From: Rathayibacter sp. VKM Ac-2760
Lineage (GTDB): Bacteria > Actinomycetota > Actinomycetes > Actinomycetales > Microbacteriaceae
Reading direction: 5' to 3'
DNA length: 64,000 nucleotides
Assembly: GCF_009834185.1 (NCBI RefSeq)
Contig: NZ_CP047173.1
Coordinates: 186,001-250,000 of the forward strand
The position numbers were made by a program, and so were the translations under genes. Shown piece after piece: positions 1 through 5,990 of the stretch (within the stretch, counting starts at the first letter, position 1; every line of letters begins with the position of its first letter). Below the pieces are notes generated by a model. That model was not told where the DNA came from and made no database searches. It saw only the letters and a list, made by a program, of their open reading frames with translations.

Positions 1-237
1 GACCGCGAGGCCCTCGACACCCTCGCCGACGGCGTCGATCACGCCGGCGCCGTCCTGGTTCGGCACGACCTCGGCGAAGGGCGGCTCGCCGCCGGCGCGC
101 GCCTTCCAGTCGGTCGGGTTGACGCCCGAGACGAGGACGCGCACGCGCACCTCGCCGGCGCCCGGGGTGCCGGGCTCGCGGTCGACGAGCGAGAGGACGG
201 AGGAGGAACCGGACCGGGAGTAGACGATGGATCGCAT
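1..237 (-). CDS. NADPH:quinone oxidoreductase / zinc-type alcohol dehydrogenase-like protein (5' part only)
   Basis: Only the first 79 residues lie in the window; the rest runs off the left edge. The protein begins MRSIVYSRSG and continues with a GroES-like N-terminal segment (GEVRVRVLVSGVNPTDWKAR, then a PNQDGAGVIDAVGEGV stretch). This is characteristic of the quinone-reductase branch of the medium-chain dehydrogenase/reductase superfamily, which uses NADPH to reduce quinones or enones and lacks the catalytic zinc ligands. No Cys/His zinc site is visible in this part. The ATG at 237 is the only plausible start. A 21-bp hairpin repeat lies 56 bp upstream. The exact substrate cannot be judged from this fragment. 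Confidence 0.8.
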   Translation of the reverse strand, partial: MRSIVYSRSGSSSVLSLVDREPGTPGAGEVRVRVLVSGVNPTDWKARAGGEPPFAEVVPNQDGAGVIDAVGEGVEGLAV

Positions 238-292
238 ACGACTACGAAGCCCCCGCAGCCGCCCGCTATTCCCGCCCGCCCCCGTCCCGACA

Positions 293-351
293 GCGAGATG
301 CCACTTGTGCGCGCGACACGCCGAGGCGGGCGCGCACAAGTGGCATCTCGC
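293..351. repeat. Dispersed palindromic repeat family A, copy 1 (probable terminator)
   Basis: A perfect 21-bp inverted repeat: the left arm includes CGAGATGCCACTTGTGCGCG, the right arm is its exact complement at 331-351, and the loop is 17 nt. It sits 12 bp beyond the stop of the DUF3618 gene, where a terminator would be expected. Two further copies with the same arm sequence occur at about 5918-5978 and 61631-61705. A simple terminator needs only pairing, so the conserved sequence suggests a repeat family. Confidence 0.85.
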
Positions 352-362
352 GGAGAGGGGAG

Positions 363-947
363 TTACGAGCGGTCGCTGTCCTGCGTCACGTTCTCCTGCA
401 CCGCGTGCTTGGCCTCGCGGGCCGAGTCCTTCACGTCCTCGGCGGCGGATCCACCCGCCTCCTTGACGTTCTGCGCGGCGTCGGTCGCGGTGTCCTTCAC
501 CGAGGCGAAGGCCTGCTGGGCGGGTTCGCGGAGCTCGTCGGCGACGTTCTTCGCCGCGCCGGTCACGGAGTCGACGACGGGCTGCGCCTGCTCCTTGACC
601 TTGACGGCCGCGTCCTTCTCGGCGCTCGACGCCGGGATCAGCGAGGCGACCAGCAGGCCGGCGCCGAAGGCGATCAGGCCGACCGCGAACGGGTTGCCGT
701 CGGCCTTGCCCTTCACCGAGCCGGCGGTGTCCGCGAGCGTGTCGCCGGCGTCGTGCGCCGAGCCCATCACGCGGTCGCGCACCGAGCCCATCGCCGACTT
801 CACCTTGTCGGTCTGCCGCTCCACGATCGCGCTCGGGCTGACCTTCTCGGCCAGCGCGTCGACGTCGCCGCCCAGCTCCAGCCGCGTGCGCTCGATGTCG
901 GCCCGGATCTGCTCCGGAGTCTTGCTCTGTCCTGCGTCGTACGTCAT
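363..947 (-). CDS. DUF3618 domain-containing protein
   Basis: A 194-residue protein starting MTYDAGQSKTPEQIRADIER. The N-terminal motif (PEQIRADIERTRLELGGDVDALAEKV) is the DUF3618 signature, a short helical segment found in actinobacterial membrane-associated proteins. It is followed by one hydrophobic segment (FAVGLIAFGAGLLVASLIPA, around residues 85-105) and a long Ala/Lys/Glu-rich helical tail resembling LEA-type or apolipoprotein-like repeats. The function of DUF3618 is unknown. The start overlaps the stop of the upstream holin-like gene by 4 nt (ATGA), so the three genes 363-2271 form a tightly coupled operon. Its 3' end is followed by a family A hairpin. A role in envelope stress is an inference from composition and neighbours. 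Confidence 0.85.
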   Translation of the reverse strand: MTYDAGQSKTPEQIRADIERTRLELGGDVDALAEKVSPSAIVERQTDKVKSAMGSVRDRVMGSAHDAGDTLADTAGSVKGKADGNPFAVGLIAFGAGLLVASLIPASSAEKDAAVKVKEQAQPVVDSVTGAAKNVADELREPAQQAFASVKDTATDAAQNVKEAGGSAAEDVKDSAREAKHAVQENVTQDSDRS

Positions 948-1384
948 CGTCCTGCCCCGTTCGGCTTGAGGGTGTCGGGAATCTGCTTGAGGGTGTCGAC
1001 CGTCTCGGGGACGCCGTCGACCTGCTGGAGGCTCTTGCGCCCGACGACGAAGAGGATCGCCGCGACGACGCCCCAGATCACGGCGACGATCACGCCGGAC
1101 CAGCCGTTGCCGATCAGCGTGCCGAGCGCCCACCAGAGGGCGATCGAGAGGAAGAGCACGGCCATCAGCGCCGCGTAGCCCGCGCCGCCGAGGAGTCCGG
1201 CGCCCTTGCCGGCCTTGCCGGCCGACTCCTTGATCTCGGCCTTGGCGAGCGCCATCTCCTGGCGGATCAGCGTCGAGAGGTCGCGGGAGACCTCGCCGAG
1301 CAGATCGCCCAGCGAGGTCGAGCCCGCGCGCTCACCGGGCGTCGGCTCCGCGGCGGCGCGATGCGCGCCCGACGGGTCCGTCAC
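944..1384 (-). CDS. Phage-holin-family-like membrane protein (DUF1469 / Phage_holin_3_6 type)
   Basis: A 146-residue protein with a GTG start that overlaps the preceding stop (GTGA). It has an amphipathic N-terminal helix (LGDLLGEVSRDLSTLIRQEM) and two long hydrophobic segments, GYAALMAVLFLSIALWWALG and GVIVAVIWGVVAAILFVVG. This layout matches the Phage_holin_3_6 family, which despite the name is widespread on actinobacterial chromosomes next to DUF3618 genes. No phage genes are nearby, so it is better seen as a housekeeping or stress-related membrane protein than a lysis holin. It is translationally coupled to both neighbours. Confidence 0.85.
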   Translation of the reverse strand: MTDPSGAHRAAAEPTPGERAGSTSLGDLLGEVSRDLSTLIRQEMALAKAEIKESAGKAGKGAGLLGGAGYAALMAVLFLSIALWWALGTLIGNGWSGVIVAVIWGVVAAILFVVGRKSLQQVDGVPETVDTLKQIPDTLKPNGAGR

Positions 1385-2271
1385 GGCCGGGTCCCGTTCG
1401 GGAAGGAGTCGTAGCCGGGCGTGAGCGGCGTGCTCAGCGGGTCGGCGACGGGCTCCGTGGGCGCGTAGGCGTCGCGCTCGTCGAACGGGGTCGTGGTGGT
1501 CGCGCCACCGGAGTAGTCGGCGGCGGCCGGAGCGGCGAACTCGGGACCGGAGGTGTCCGCGGTCGCGGCCTTCTCGTCCTTCGCCTCAGCGGTCAGCGCG
1601 CGCACGAGGCGGCCGGCGACCAGGCCGGTGGCGGCGGCGATCAGGATGAATGCTCCCGGGCGGCGGCGCGCGAACGAGCGGACGTCGTCGAGCAGCTCGG
1701 ACGGGTCGCGGCTCTCCAGCCACGACGCCACGCCCTGGGCGCGCTCGGCGGCCTGCGAGACGAGCTTCGCGGCGGCGTTGCCCTCTCCGCCCTCGCCGTT
1801 CGCGAGTGCGGTGAGGTCGTCGCTGAAGGCGCGAGCGCCCTTGGCGGCGTTCTCCTTCTGCGCGTGCGCCTGCTCGGTCAGCTGGGTGCGGCTCTGGTCG
1901 ATCAGATCCTTGACCTGGACCTTCGCCTCCTGCGCGACGTTCGCGGCCTCCTCCTTGCCGGTCGCGAGCACGTCGCCCGCGGCCTGCTTGGCGTCACCGG
2001 CGACGGCGCCGGCCTGCTCCTTCGCCGCTCCTGCGGCCTCGGAGGCCTTCTCCTTGGCGGAGTCGGCGGCGTCGGAGGCGCTGCCGCCGGTGAGACTGCC
2101 GCCGCCGGTCACGCTGTGCGCGGTCGTGGTCGACTCGGAGTCGCGGTCGTCCGACGTCAGCGGCTCGGCGGTGAGCGGCGCGTCGTAGGTGCTGCCGTAG
2201 GCGGGGTCGGCGGCGCGGGCGTTCGCCGCGCCGTCTCCGAACGGAGGTGAAGCGGGATCGATGTTCGACAT
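1381..2271 (-). CDS. Ala/Glu/Lys-rich membrane-anchored protein, first gene of the DUF3618 operon
   Basis: A 296-residue protein starting MSNIDPASPPFGDG. An upstream in-frame ATG at 2343 exists, but the ATG at 2271 is preceded by a good ribosome site (GGAAGGGA, 6 nt spacing) and is preferred. The middle is a low-complexity Ala/Lys/Glu helix (DSAKEKASEAAGAAKEQAGA and similar), predicted coiled coil or LEA-like. One hydrophobic segment follows (AFILIAAATGLVAGRLVRAL), then an acidic/Pro-rich tail. No named enzyme family is recognised. Similar proteins accompany DUF3618 and holin-like genes in other Actinobacteria. The stop overlaps the start of the next gene. An envelope or desiccation/osmotic stress role is plausible but not shown. 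Confidence 0.75.
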   Translation of the reverse strand: MSNIDPASPPFGDGAANARAADPAYGSTYDAPLTAEPLTSDDRDSESTTTAHSVTGGGSLTGGSASDAADSAKEKASEAAGAAKEQAGAVAGDAKQAAGDVLATGKEEAANVAQEAKVQVKDLIDQSRTQLTEQAHAQKENAAKGARAFSDDLTALANGEGGEGNAAAKLVSQAAERAQGVASWLESRDPSELLDDVRSFARRRPGAFILIAAATGLVAGRLVRALTAEAKDEKAATADTSGPEFAAPAAADYSGGATTTTPFDERDAYAPTEPVADPLSTPLTPGYDSFPNGTRP

Positions 2272-2545
2272 CGTCTGTCCCTTCCAGGATCGAGGAGTGA
2301 TGGTCTGCGTGCCGGCCTCGTCAGTCTGAGCAGTGCGCACCACCCGCAGGTAGGGCGTAGCGGGCGAGGCGTGCGGGGCGTACGATCACGCGCTCCCGGG
2401 CGCGTCGGACGGCGGCCCGCCTGAGTGCCGGCTGCGGATCGGCGTCGCGACGTCGTCAAGCCCCTACTGGGCGGTGCGCGGCGCCGCCTAGCGTCGAAGA
2501 CGACGTCGGTCCGCTCGGCCGACCCCGCATCAGGAAGGGCACCCC

Positions 2546-2764
2546 ATGCTCAGCACTCGACCCTCCCGCACCGTGCGCGTCCTCGGCGCGCTCGGCGCCT
2601 CCGCCCTGATGGTCGGCCTGCTCGCCGGCTGCTCCGGCGACGCGCAGACCCCGAACCAGTCCGGCAGCGCGGTCCCCACCAGCGCCGACGACGGCTCGAC
2701 CCGCACGCCCACGATGGAGCCGACGCAGACCGCGCCGTCGGACACCGCGACGCCCGTCATGTGA
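2546..2764 (+). CDS. Small lipoprotein, function unknown
   Basis: 72 residues. A basic N-terminus and hydrophobic stretch (VLGALGASALMVGLLAGCSG) end in a clear lipobox, LLAGC, with the lipidated cysteine near residue 29. The mature part is only about 44 residues, rich in Ser/Thr/Asp/Pro and likely unstructured (TPTMEPTQTAPSDTATPVM). A good ribosome site (AGGAAGG) precedes the ATG. No domain is recognisable. It lies between the DUF3618 operon, transcribed away, and csbD. Stand-alone small lipoproteins of this kind are common and uncharacterised in Microbacteriaceae. Confidence 0.75.
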   Translation: MLSTRPSRTVRVLGALGASALMVGLLAGCSGDAQTPNQSGSAVPTSADDGSTRTPTMEPTQTAPSDTATPVM

Positions 2765-2903
2765 CCCGCCCCGGTCTGCGCACGAGCGCAACCGTCGAGA
2801 ATGGCACTTCAGCGCGCACCCGGGCAAGCCCCTCCTCGCACTCAGGCGACGAGCAGGCTCGGCTCCTACGGTCGACTCATCGATCAGCGAAGGAGGCACC
2901 ACT

Positions 2904-3074
2904 ATGGGGCTCGATGACAAGATCAAGAACGCCGCTCAGGACATCGCCGGCAAGGCGAAGGAAGCCCTGGGCGACCACAAGAACGACGACAGCCTGAAGG
3001 CCGAGGGCCAGAAGGACCAGGCCTCGGCCTCGGCGAAGAAGACCGGTGAGGACATCAAGGACGTCTTCAAGTAG
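2904..3074 (+). CDS. CsbD family general stress protein
   Basis: 56 residues: MGLDDKIKNAAQDIAGKAKE, then a Lys/Asp/Gln-rich helical remainder ending DIKDVFK. The Asp/Lys-rich pattern with a KxKEAxG core (KAKEALGDHKNDDSLKAEG) is typical of the CsbD family, small hydrophilic proteins of about 55-70 residues induced under general stress in Bacillus and found in many Actinobacteria. The molecular activity is unknown. An AAGGAGG-type ribosome site 6-8 nt upstream supports the start. A strong hairpin terminator follows immediately. Its location beside the DUF3618 operon fits a stress locus. Confidence 0.9.
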   Translation: MGLDDKIKNAAQDIAGKAKEALGDHKNDDSLKAEGQKDQASASAKKTGEDIKDVFK

Positions 3075-3093
3075 GACTTCTCCGCACACGACG

Positions 3094-3123
3094 AAGGCGG
3101 CGCCCCCTCGGGGACGCCGCCTT
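3094..3123 (+). terminator. Intrinsic terminator-like hairpin after csbD
   Basis: A 9-bp GC-rich stem, AAGGCGGCG paired with CGCCGCCTT, around a 12-nt loop, starting 20 bp after the csbD stop and without a long U run. A REP-like repeat (family B) follows directly. Confidence 0.75.
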
Positions 3124-3142
3124 CCGTCGTTCCCGGGGGCGG

Positions 3143-3183
3143 GATCTCGATACGCCGCGTGCCGCGGCTACTCGATCAGCAAG
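3143..3183. repeat. REP-like palindrome, family B, single copy
   Basis: GATCTCGATACG, then a GC-rich centre, then CTACTCGATCAGCAAG. The arms GATCTCGATACG and CTACTCGATCAGC are imperfect inverted copies. The same element recurs in clusters at about 12866, 13957, 18366, 37411 and 42384. Here it lies between the convergent csbD and alcohol dehydrogenase genes. Confidence 0.85.
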
Positions 3184-3198
3184 GGAGACCCGTCGCCG

Positions 3199-4374
3199 CT
3201 ACGGCTGCAGGACGACCTTGATGCAGCCGTCCTCCTTCTTCTGGAAGGTCTCGTAGAGATCGGGCGCGTCCTCGAGCGGAGCGCGGTGGGTGACGAGGTC
3301 GTTCACGCCGAGCGGGTCGCTCGAGTCCTCGACCAGCGGCAGCAGCTCGTCGATCCAGCGCTTCACGTTGCACTGCCCCATCGTCAGGGTGATCTGCTTG
3401 TCGAACATCGACTTCAGCGGCAGCGGGTCGGCCTCGCCGCCGTACACGCCGCTGAGCGAGACGGTCCCGCCCCGGCGCACCAGGTCGAGCGAGGCGGTGA
3501 CGGCCGCGAGGCGGTCGACTCCGACCGTGTCCATCGCCTTCCGGGCGATCGGGTCGGGCAGCAGCCCGGCCACCGTCTGGGCGAACGAGCCCATCGGCGA
3601 GCCGTGCGCCTCCATGCCGACCGCGTCGACGACGGAGTCGGGGCCGCGGCCCTCGGTGAGGTCGCGCAGCTGATCGGCGATGTCGTCCGAGAGATCGAAC
3701 ACCTCGACGCCGTGGCGGGCCGCCATCGCGCGGCGCTCCGCGACCGGGTCGACCGCGAGCACGCGGTAGCCCTTGTGCACGCCGATGCGGGCGGCGAACT
3801 GGCCGACCGGGCCGAGGCCGAAGACGACGAGCGAGCCGCCGTCGGGCACGTTCGCGTACTCGACGCCCTGCCAGGCGGTCGGCACGATGTCGCTGAGGAA
3901 GAGGTAGTTCTCGTCCGGCAGATCGGTGCCGACGACGACGGTGTTGTAGTCGGCGAGCGGCACGCGGAGGAACTCCGCCTGGCCGCCGGGCACCTGGCCG
4001 TACATCTTCGTGTAGCCGAAGAGCGAGGCTCCCGAGCCGTACTCGGTCACCTGGGTCGTCTCGCACTGCGACTGCAGGCCGCGGCGGCACATGAAGCACT
4101 CGCCGCAGGAGATGTTGAACGGCACGACGACGCGGTCGCCGACCTTGAGCTTCGTGATGCCGGCGCCGATCTCCTCGACGATGCCCATCGGCTCGTGGCC
4201 GAGCACGTCGCCCTTGTCGAGGTACGGGCCGAGCAGGCGGTACAGGTGCAGATCGGAGCCGCAGATGGCCGTCGAGGTGATCCGGACGATGGCGTCCGTC
4301 GGCTGCTGGATGCGGGGATCGGGGACCGTCTCGACCGAGACCTTCTCGACGCCCTGCCACGTGAGTGCGCGCAT
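3199..4374 (-). CDS. Zinc-dependent alcohol dehydrogenase, formaldehyde-dehydrogenase-like
   Basis: A 391-residue MDR enzyme. Catalytic zinc ligands are visible as Cys38 (TAICGSDLH) and His60-Glu61 (LGHEP). The structural zinc lobe is Cys90, Cys93, Cys96 and Cys104 (SCGECFMCRRGLQSQC). The nucleotide-binding segment is VFGLGPVGQFAARIGVHKG. The extended insert around residues 245-300 (GSPMGSFAQTVAGLL) is typical of the FDH-like subgroup, usually annotated as glutathione-independent formaldehyde dehydrogenase-like; the true substrate is unknown. The ATG at 4374 has a GGAGAAGGAGG ribosome site. It converges on csbD across a terminator and a family B repeat. Confidence 0.88.
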   Translation of the reverse strand: MRALTWQGVEKVSVETVPDPRIQQPTDAIVRITSTAICGSDLHLYRLLGPYLDKGDVLGHEPMGIVEEIGAGITKLKVGDRVVVPFNISCGECFMCRRGLQSQCETTQVTEYGSGASLFGYTKMYGQVPGGQAEFLRVPLADYNTVVVGTDLPDENYLFLSDIVPTAWQGVEYANVPDGGSLVVFGLGPVGQFAARIGVHKGYRVLAVDPVAERRAMAARHGVEVFDLSDDIADQLRDLTEGRGPDSVVDAVGMEAHGSPMGSFAQTVAGLLPDPIARKAMDTVGVDRLAAVTASLDLVRRGGTVSLSGVYGGEADPLPLKSMFDKQITLTMGQCNVKRWIDELLPLVEDSSDPLGVNDLVTHRAPLEDAPDLYETFQKKEDGCIKVVLQP

Positions 4375-4596
4375 GCTTCCTCCTTCTCCCGGCGGTGACG
4401 CCGGTGGTTCTCCGGCTGACGCCGGTGCATGGGATCCACGCCACACCCGCGGCGCCGGCATCGGGAGGGGGTTGACGGCCGCGTGTGTGCGGTTCGGAGG
4501 GGATTCCCGGACCGGAGCGACGGCGGCCGCCGATCCCGGGAGGACGTGCACCCGGCGCTCACCCCGCACTCGGCCGCGCAGTGGTGTGATGGGGGG

Positions 4597-5016
4597 ATGG
4601 ATGCTCTCTACACCGCCATCGCCCACGCCTCCGGTGGAGGACGCGACGGCCACGTCCGCACCGAGGACGACCGACTCGATCTCGACACCCGCCCGCCCCA
4701 GGAGCTCGGCGGCTCCGGAGAGGGCACGAACCCGGAGCAGCTCTTCGCCGCCGGCTTCGCCGCGTGCTTCCTGAGCGCGCTGCACGGCTCCGGCAAGGCG
4801 CTCTCGATCGACACCACCGACGCGCAGGTGTCGGCGAGCGTCTCGATCGGCAAGAACGACGACGGCGGCTTCGGCCTCGCGGTCGAGCTGGACATCCACG
4901 TGCCGAAAGCGAGCTCGGAGGACGCGCACGCGGTAGCCGAGAAGGCGCACACGATGTGCCCGTACTCGAACGCGACCCGCGGCAACGTGGACGTCGTGCT
5001 CAACATCGTCGACTGA
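4597..5016 (+). CDS. ohr: Organic hydroperoxide resistance protein Ohr
   Basis: 139 residues, the normal Ohr length. Both redox cysteines are present: Cys57 in AAGFAACFLSAL and Cys121 in MCPYSNATRGN, the two hallmarks of Ohr within the OsmC/Ohr superfamily. The enzyme is a thiol peroxidase that reduces organic hydroperoxides with lipoylated proteins as electron donor. The start matches family N-termini (MDALYTAIAHASGG). The upstream G-run lies too close to be a clean ribosome site, so the transcript may be leaderless. No OhrR gene is adjacent. A terminator hairpin follows 15 bp after the stop. Confidence 0.93.
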   Translation: MDALYTAIAHASGGGRDGHVRTEDDRLDLDTRPPQELGGSGEGTNPEQLFAAGFAACFLSALHGSGKALSIDTTDAQVSASVSIGKNDDGGFGLAVELDIHVPKASSEDAHAVAEKAHTMCPYSNATRGNVDVVLNIVD

Positions 5017-5030
5017 CGCTCGCTCCCTCC

Positions 5031-5064
5031 GAAGGCCCCTTCCCGGTGACGGGTGGGGGCCTTC
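5031..5064 (+). terminator. Terminator hairpin after ohr
   Basis: A 9-bp stem, GAAGGCCCC at 5031-5039 paired with GGGGCCTTC at 5056-5064, with a 16-nt loop. Its position directly after ohr and its strong GC stem support termination. Confidence 0.8.
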
Positions 5065-5084
5065 GTCGTGCCGCCGCCGCCTTC

Positions 5085-5540
5085 GGCTTCGGCTCGTGAT
5101 TCCGGCCTGGGCTCGTGGGAATCGCGAGGTTCCGCGTGCCGGGGGTGTTTTCGCGTGCCGGAGGTGAGTGGGGGTCGAGCTTCGGCTCGTGGTTCCGGTT
5201 CGGGCTCGCGGGAATCGCGGGATTCCGCGTGCCGGAGGTGTTTTCACGTGCCGGAGGTCGGTGGGGTCGGGCTTGCGCTCGTGGTTCCGCCCTCGGCTCG
5301 CTGGAATCGCGGGGTTCCGTGTGCCGGGGGTGTTTTCGCGTGCCGGAGGTGAGTGGGGTCGGGCTTGGGCTCGTTGTTTCGGCTCGGGCTCGTGGGAATC
5401 GCGAGATTCCGCGTGCCGGAGATGTTTCTGCGTGCCGGAGGTGGGTGGGGGTCGGGCTCGGGCTCGTGGTTCCGGTTCGGGCTCGTGGGGATCGCGGGAT
5501 TCCGCGTGCCGGAGGCGCCTTCGCGTGCCGGAGATCTGCC
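5085..5540. repeat. Tandem array of five ~92-93-bp units (family C, array 1)
   Basis: Five degenerate direct repeats, marked by GGAATCGCG (or GGATCGCG) at 5118, 5211, 5303, 5395 and 5489, giving periods of 93, 92, 92 and 94. Each unit contains a small hairpin, GGAATCGCGGGATTCC or a variant, followed by CGTGCCGGAGGTGTTTTCGC and a second CGTGCCGGAGGT. Every frame across it is low quality, so it is treated as non-coding. A second array with the same period and shared GTGTTTYCGCGTGCCGGAGG tail lies at 27412-27680. Confidence 0.88.
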
Positions 5541-5581
5541 GCGGCGGGGGTGCGCCACGACCGTCCGTTAGGGTCGGAGGC

Positions 5582-5908
5582 ATGATCGAGGAAGAGTCGC
5601 GCGCCGGGGCCGACGCCGATGCGCTGGCCGAGCTGGAGCAGATCCGCCAGAGCATCGACAACATCGATGCGGCGCTGATCCACCTGCTCGCCGAGCGCTT
5701 CAAGTTCACTCAGAAGGTCGGACGGTTGAAGGCGGCCCACGGCCTGCCGCCCGCCGACCTCGAGCGCGAGTCGCGCCAGATCTCGCGGCTGCGGGCGCTC
5801 GCGGAGGACGCGCACCTCGACCCGGCCTTCGCGGAGAAGTTCCTCGGCTTCATCGTCGCCGAGGTCATCCACCACCACGAGCAGATCGCTAACGGCGCCG
5901 AGGGCTGA
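5582..5908 (+). CDS. Chorismate mutase (AroQ type, small monofunctional)
   Basis: 108 residues. The all-helical AroQ signature is clear: LEQIRQSIDNIDAALIHLLA, then ERFKFTQKVGRLKAAHGLP, then a C-terminal helix ending VAEVIHHHEQIA. Arg, Lys and Glu residues that bind the chorismate dicarboxylate lie in the expected helices. It converts chorismate to prephenate on the way to Phe and Tyr, acting in the cytoplasm. The size fits the intracellular actinobacterial enzyme that cooperates with DAHP synthase. The ATG is 7 nt after a TAGGGT hexamer (5569-5574), so transcription may be leaderless, although GGAGG also lies just upstream. It follows the tandem array. Confidence 0.9.
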   Translation: MIEEESRAGADADALAELEQIRQSIDNIDAALIHLLAERFKFTQKVGRLKAAHGLPPADLERESRQISRLRALAEDAHLDPAFAEKFLGFIVAEVIHHHEQIANGAEG

Positions 5909-5910
5909 TC

Positions 5911-5985
5911 CCCCTCCCGCGAGATGCCACTTGTGCACGCTCGACACGGCGTGTCGCGCGCACAAGTGGCATCTCGCGGAGGGGA
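5911..5985. repeat. Dispersed palindromic repeat family A, copy 2 (bidirectional terminator position)
   Basis: A perfect 19-bp stem, CGCGAGATGCCACTTGTGC at 5918-5936 with its complement at 5960-5978, extended by C/G-rich flanks. The loop holds a nested hairpin, GACAC-GGC-GTGTC. It occupies the gap between the convergent chorismate mutase and YhgE genes. Confidence 0.88.
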
Positions 5986-5990
5986 GGGGG

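Noticed and set aside
944..1384. Phage holin as sign of a prophage
   Set aside because: No endolysin, portal, capsid or integrase genes; the family is chromosomal in Actinobacteria next to DUF3618 genes.
5085..5540. CRISPR array
   Set aside because: The units are contiguous ~92-bp degenerate repeats with no unique spacers of constant length, and no cas genes are near.
3199..5709. 836-codon minus frame extending the alcohol dehydrogenase N-terminus through ohr and the tandem repeat
   Set aside because: The extension is repeat-derived and antisense to ohr; the enzyme N-terminus at 4374 has a proper ribosome site.
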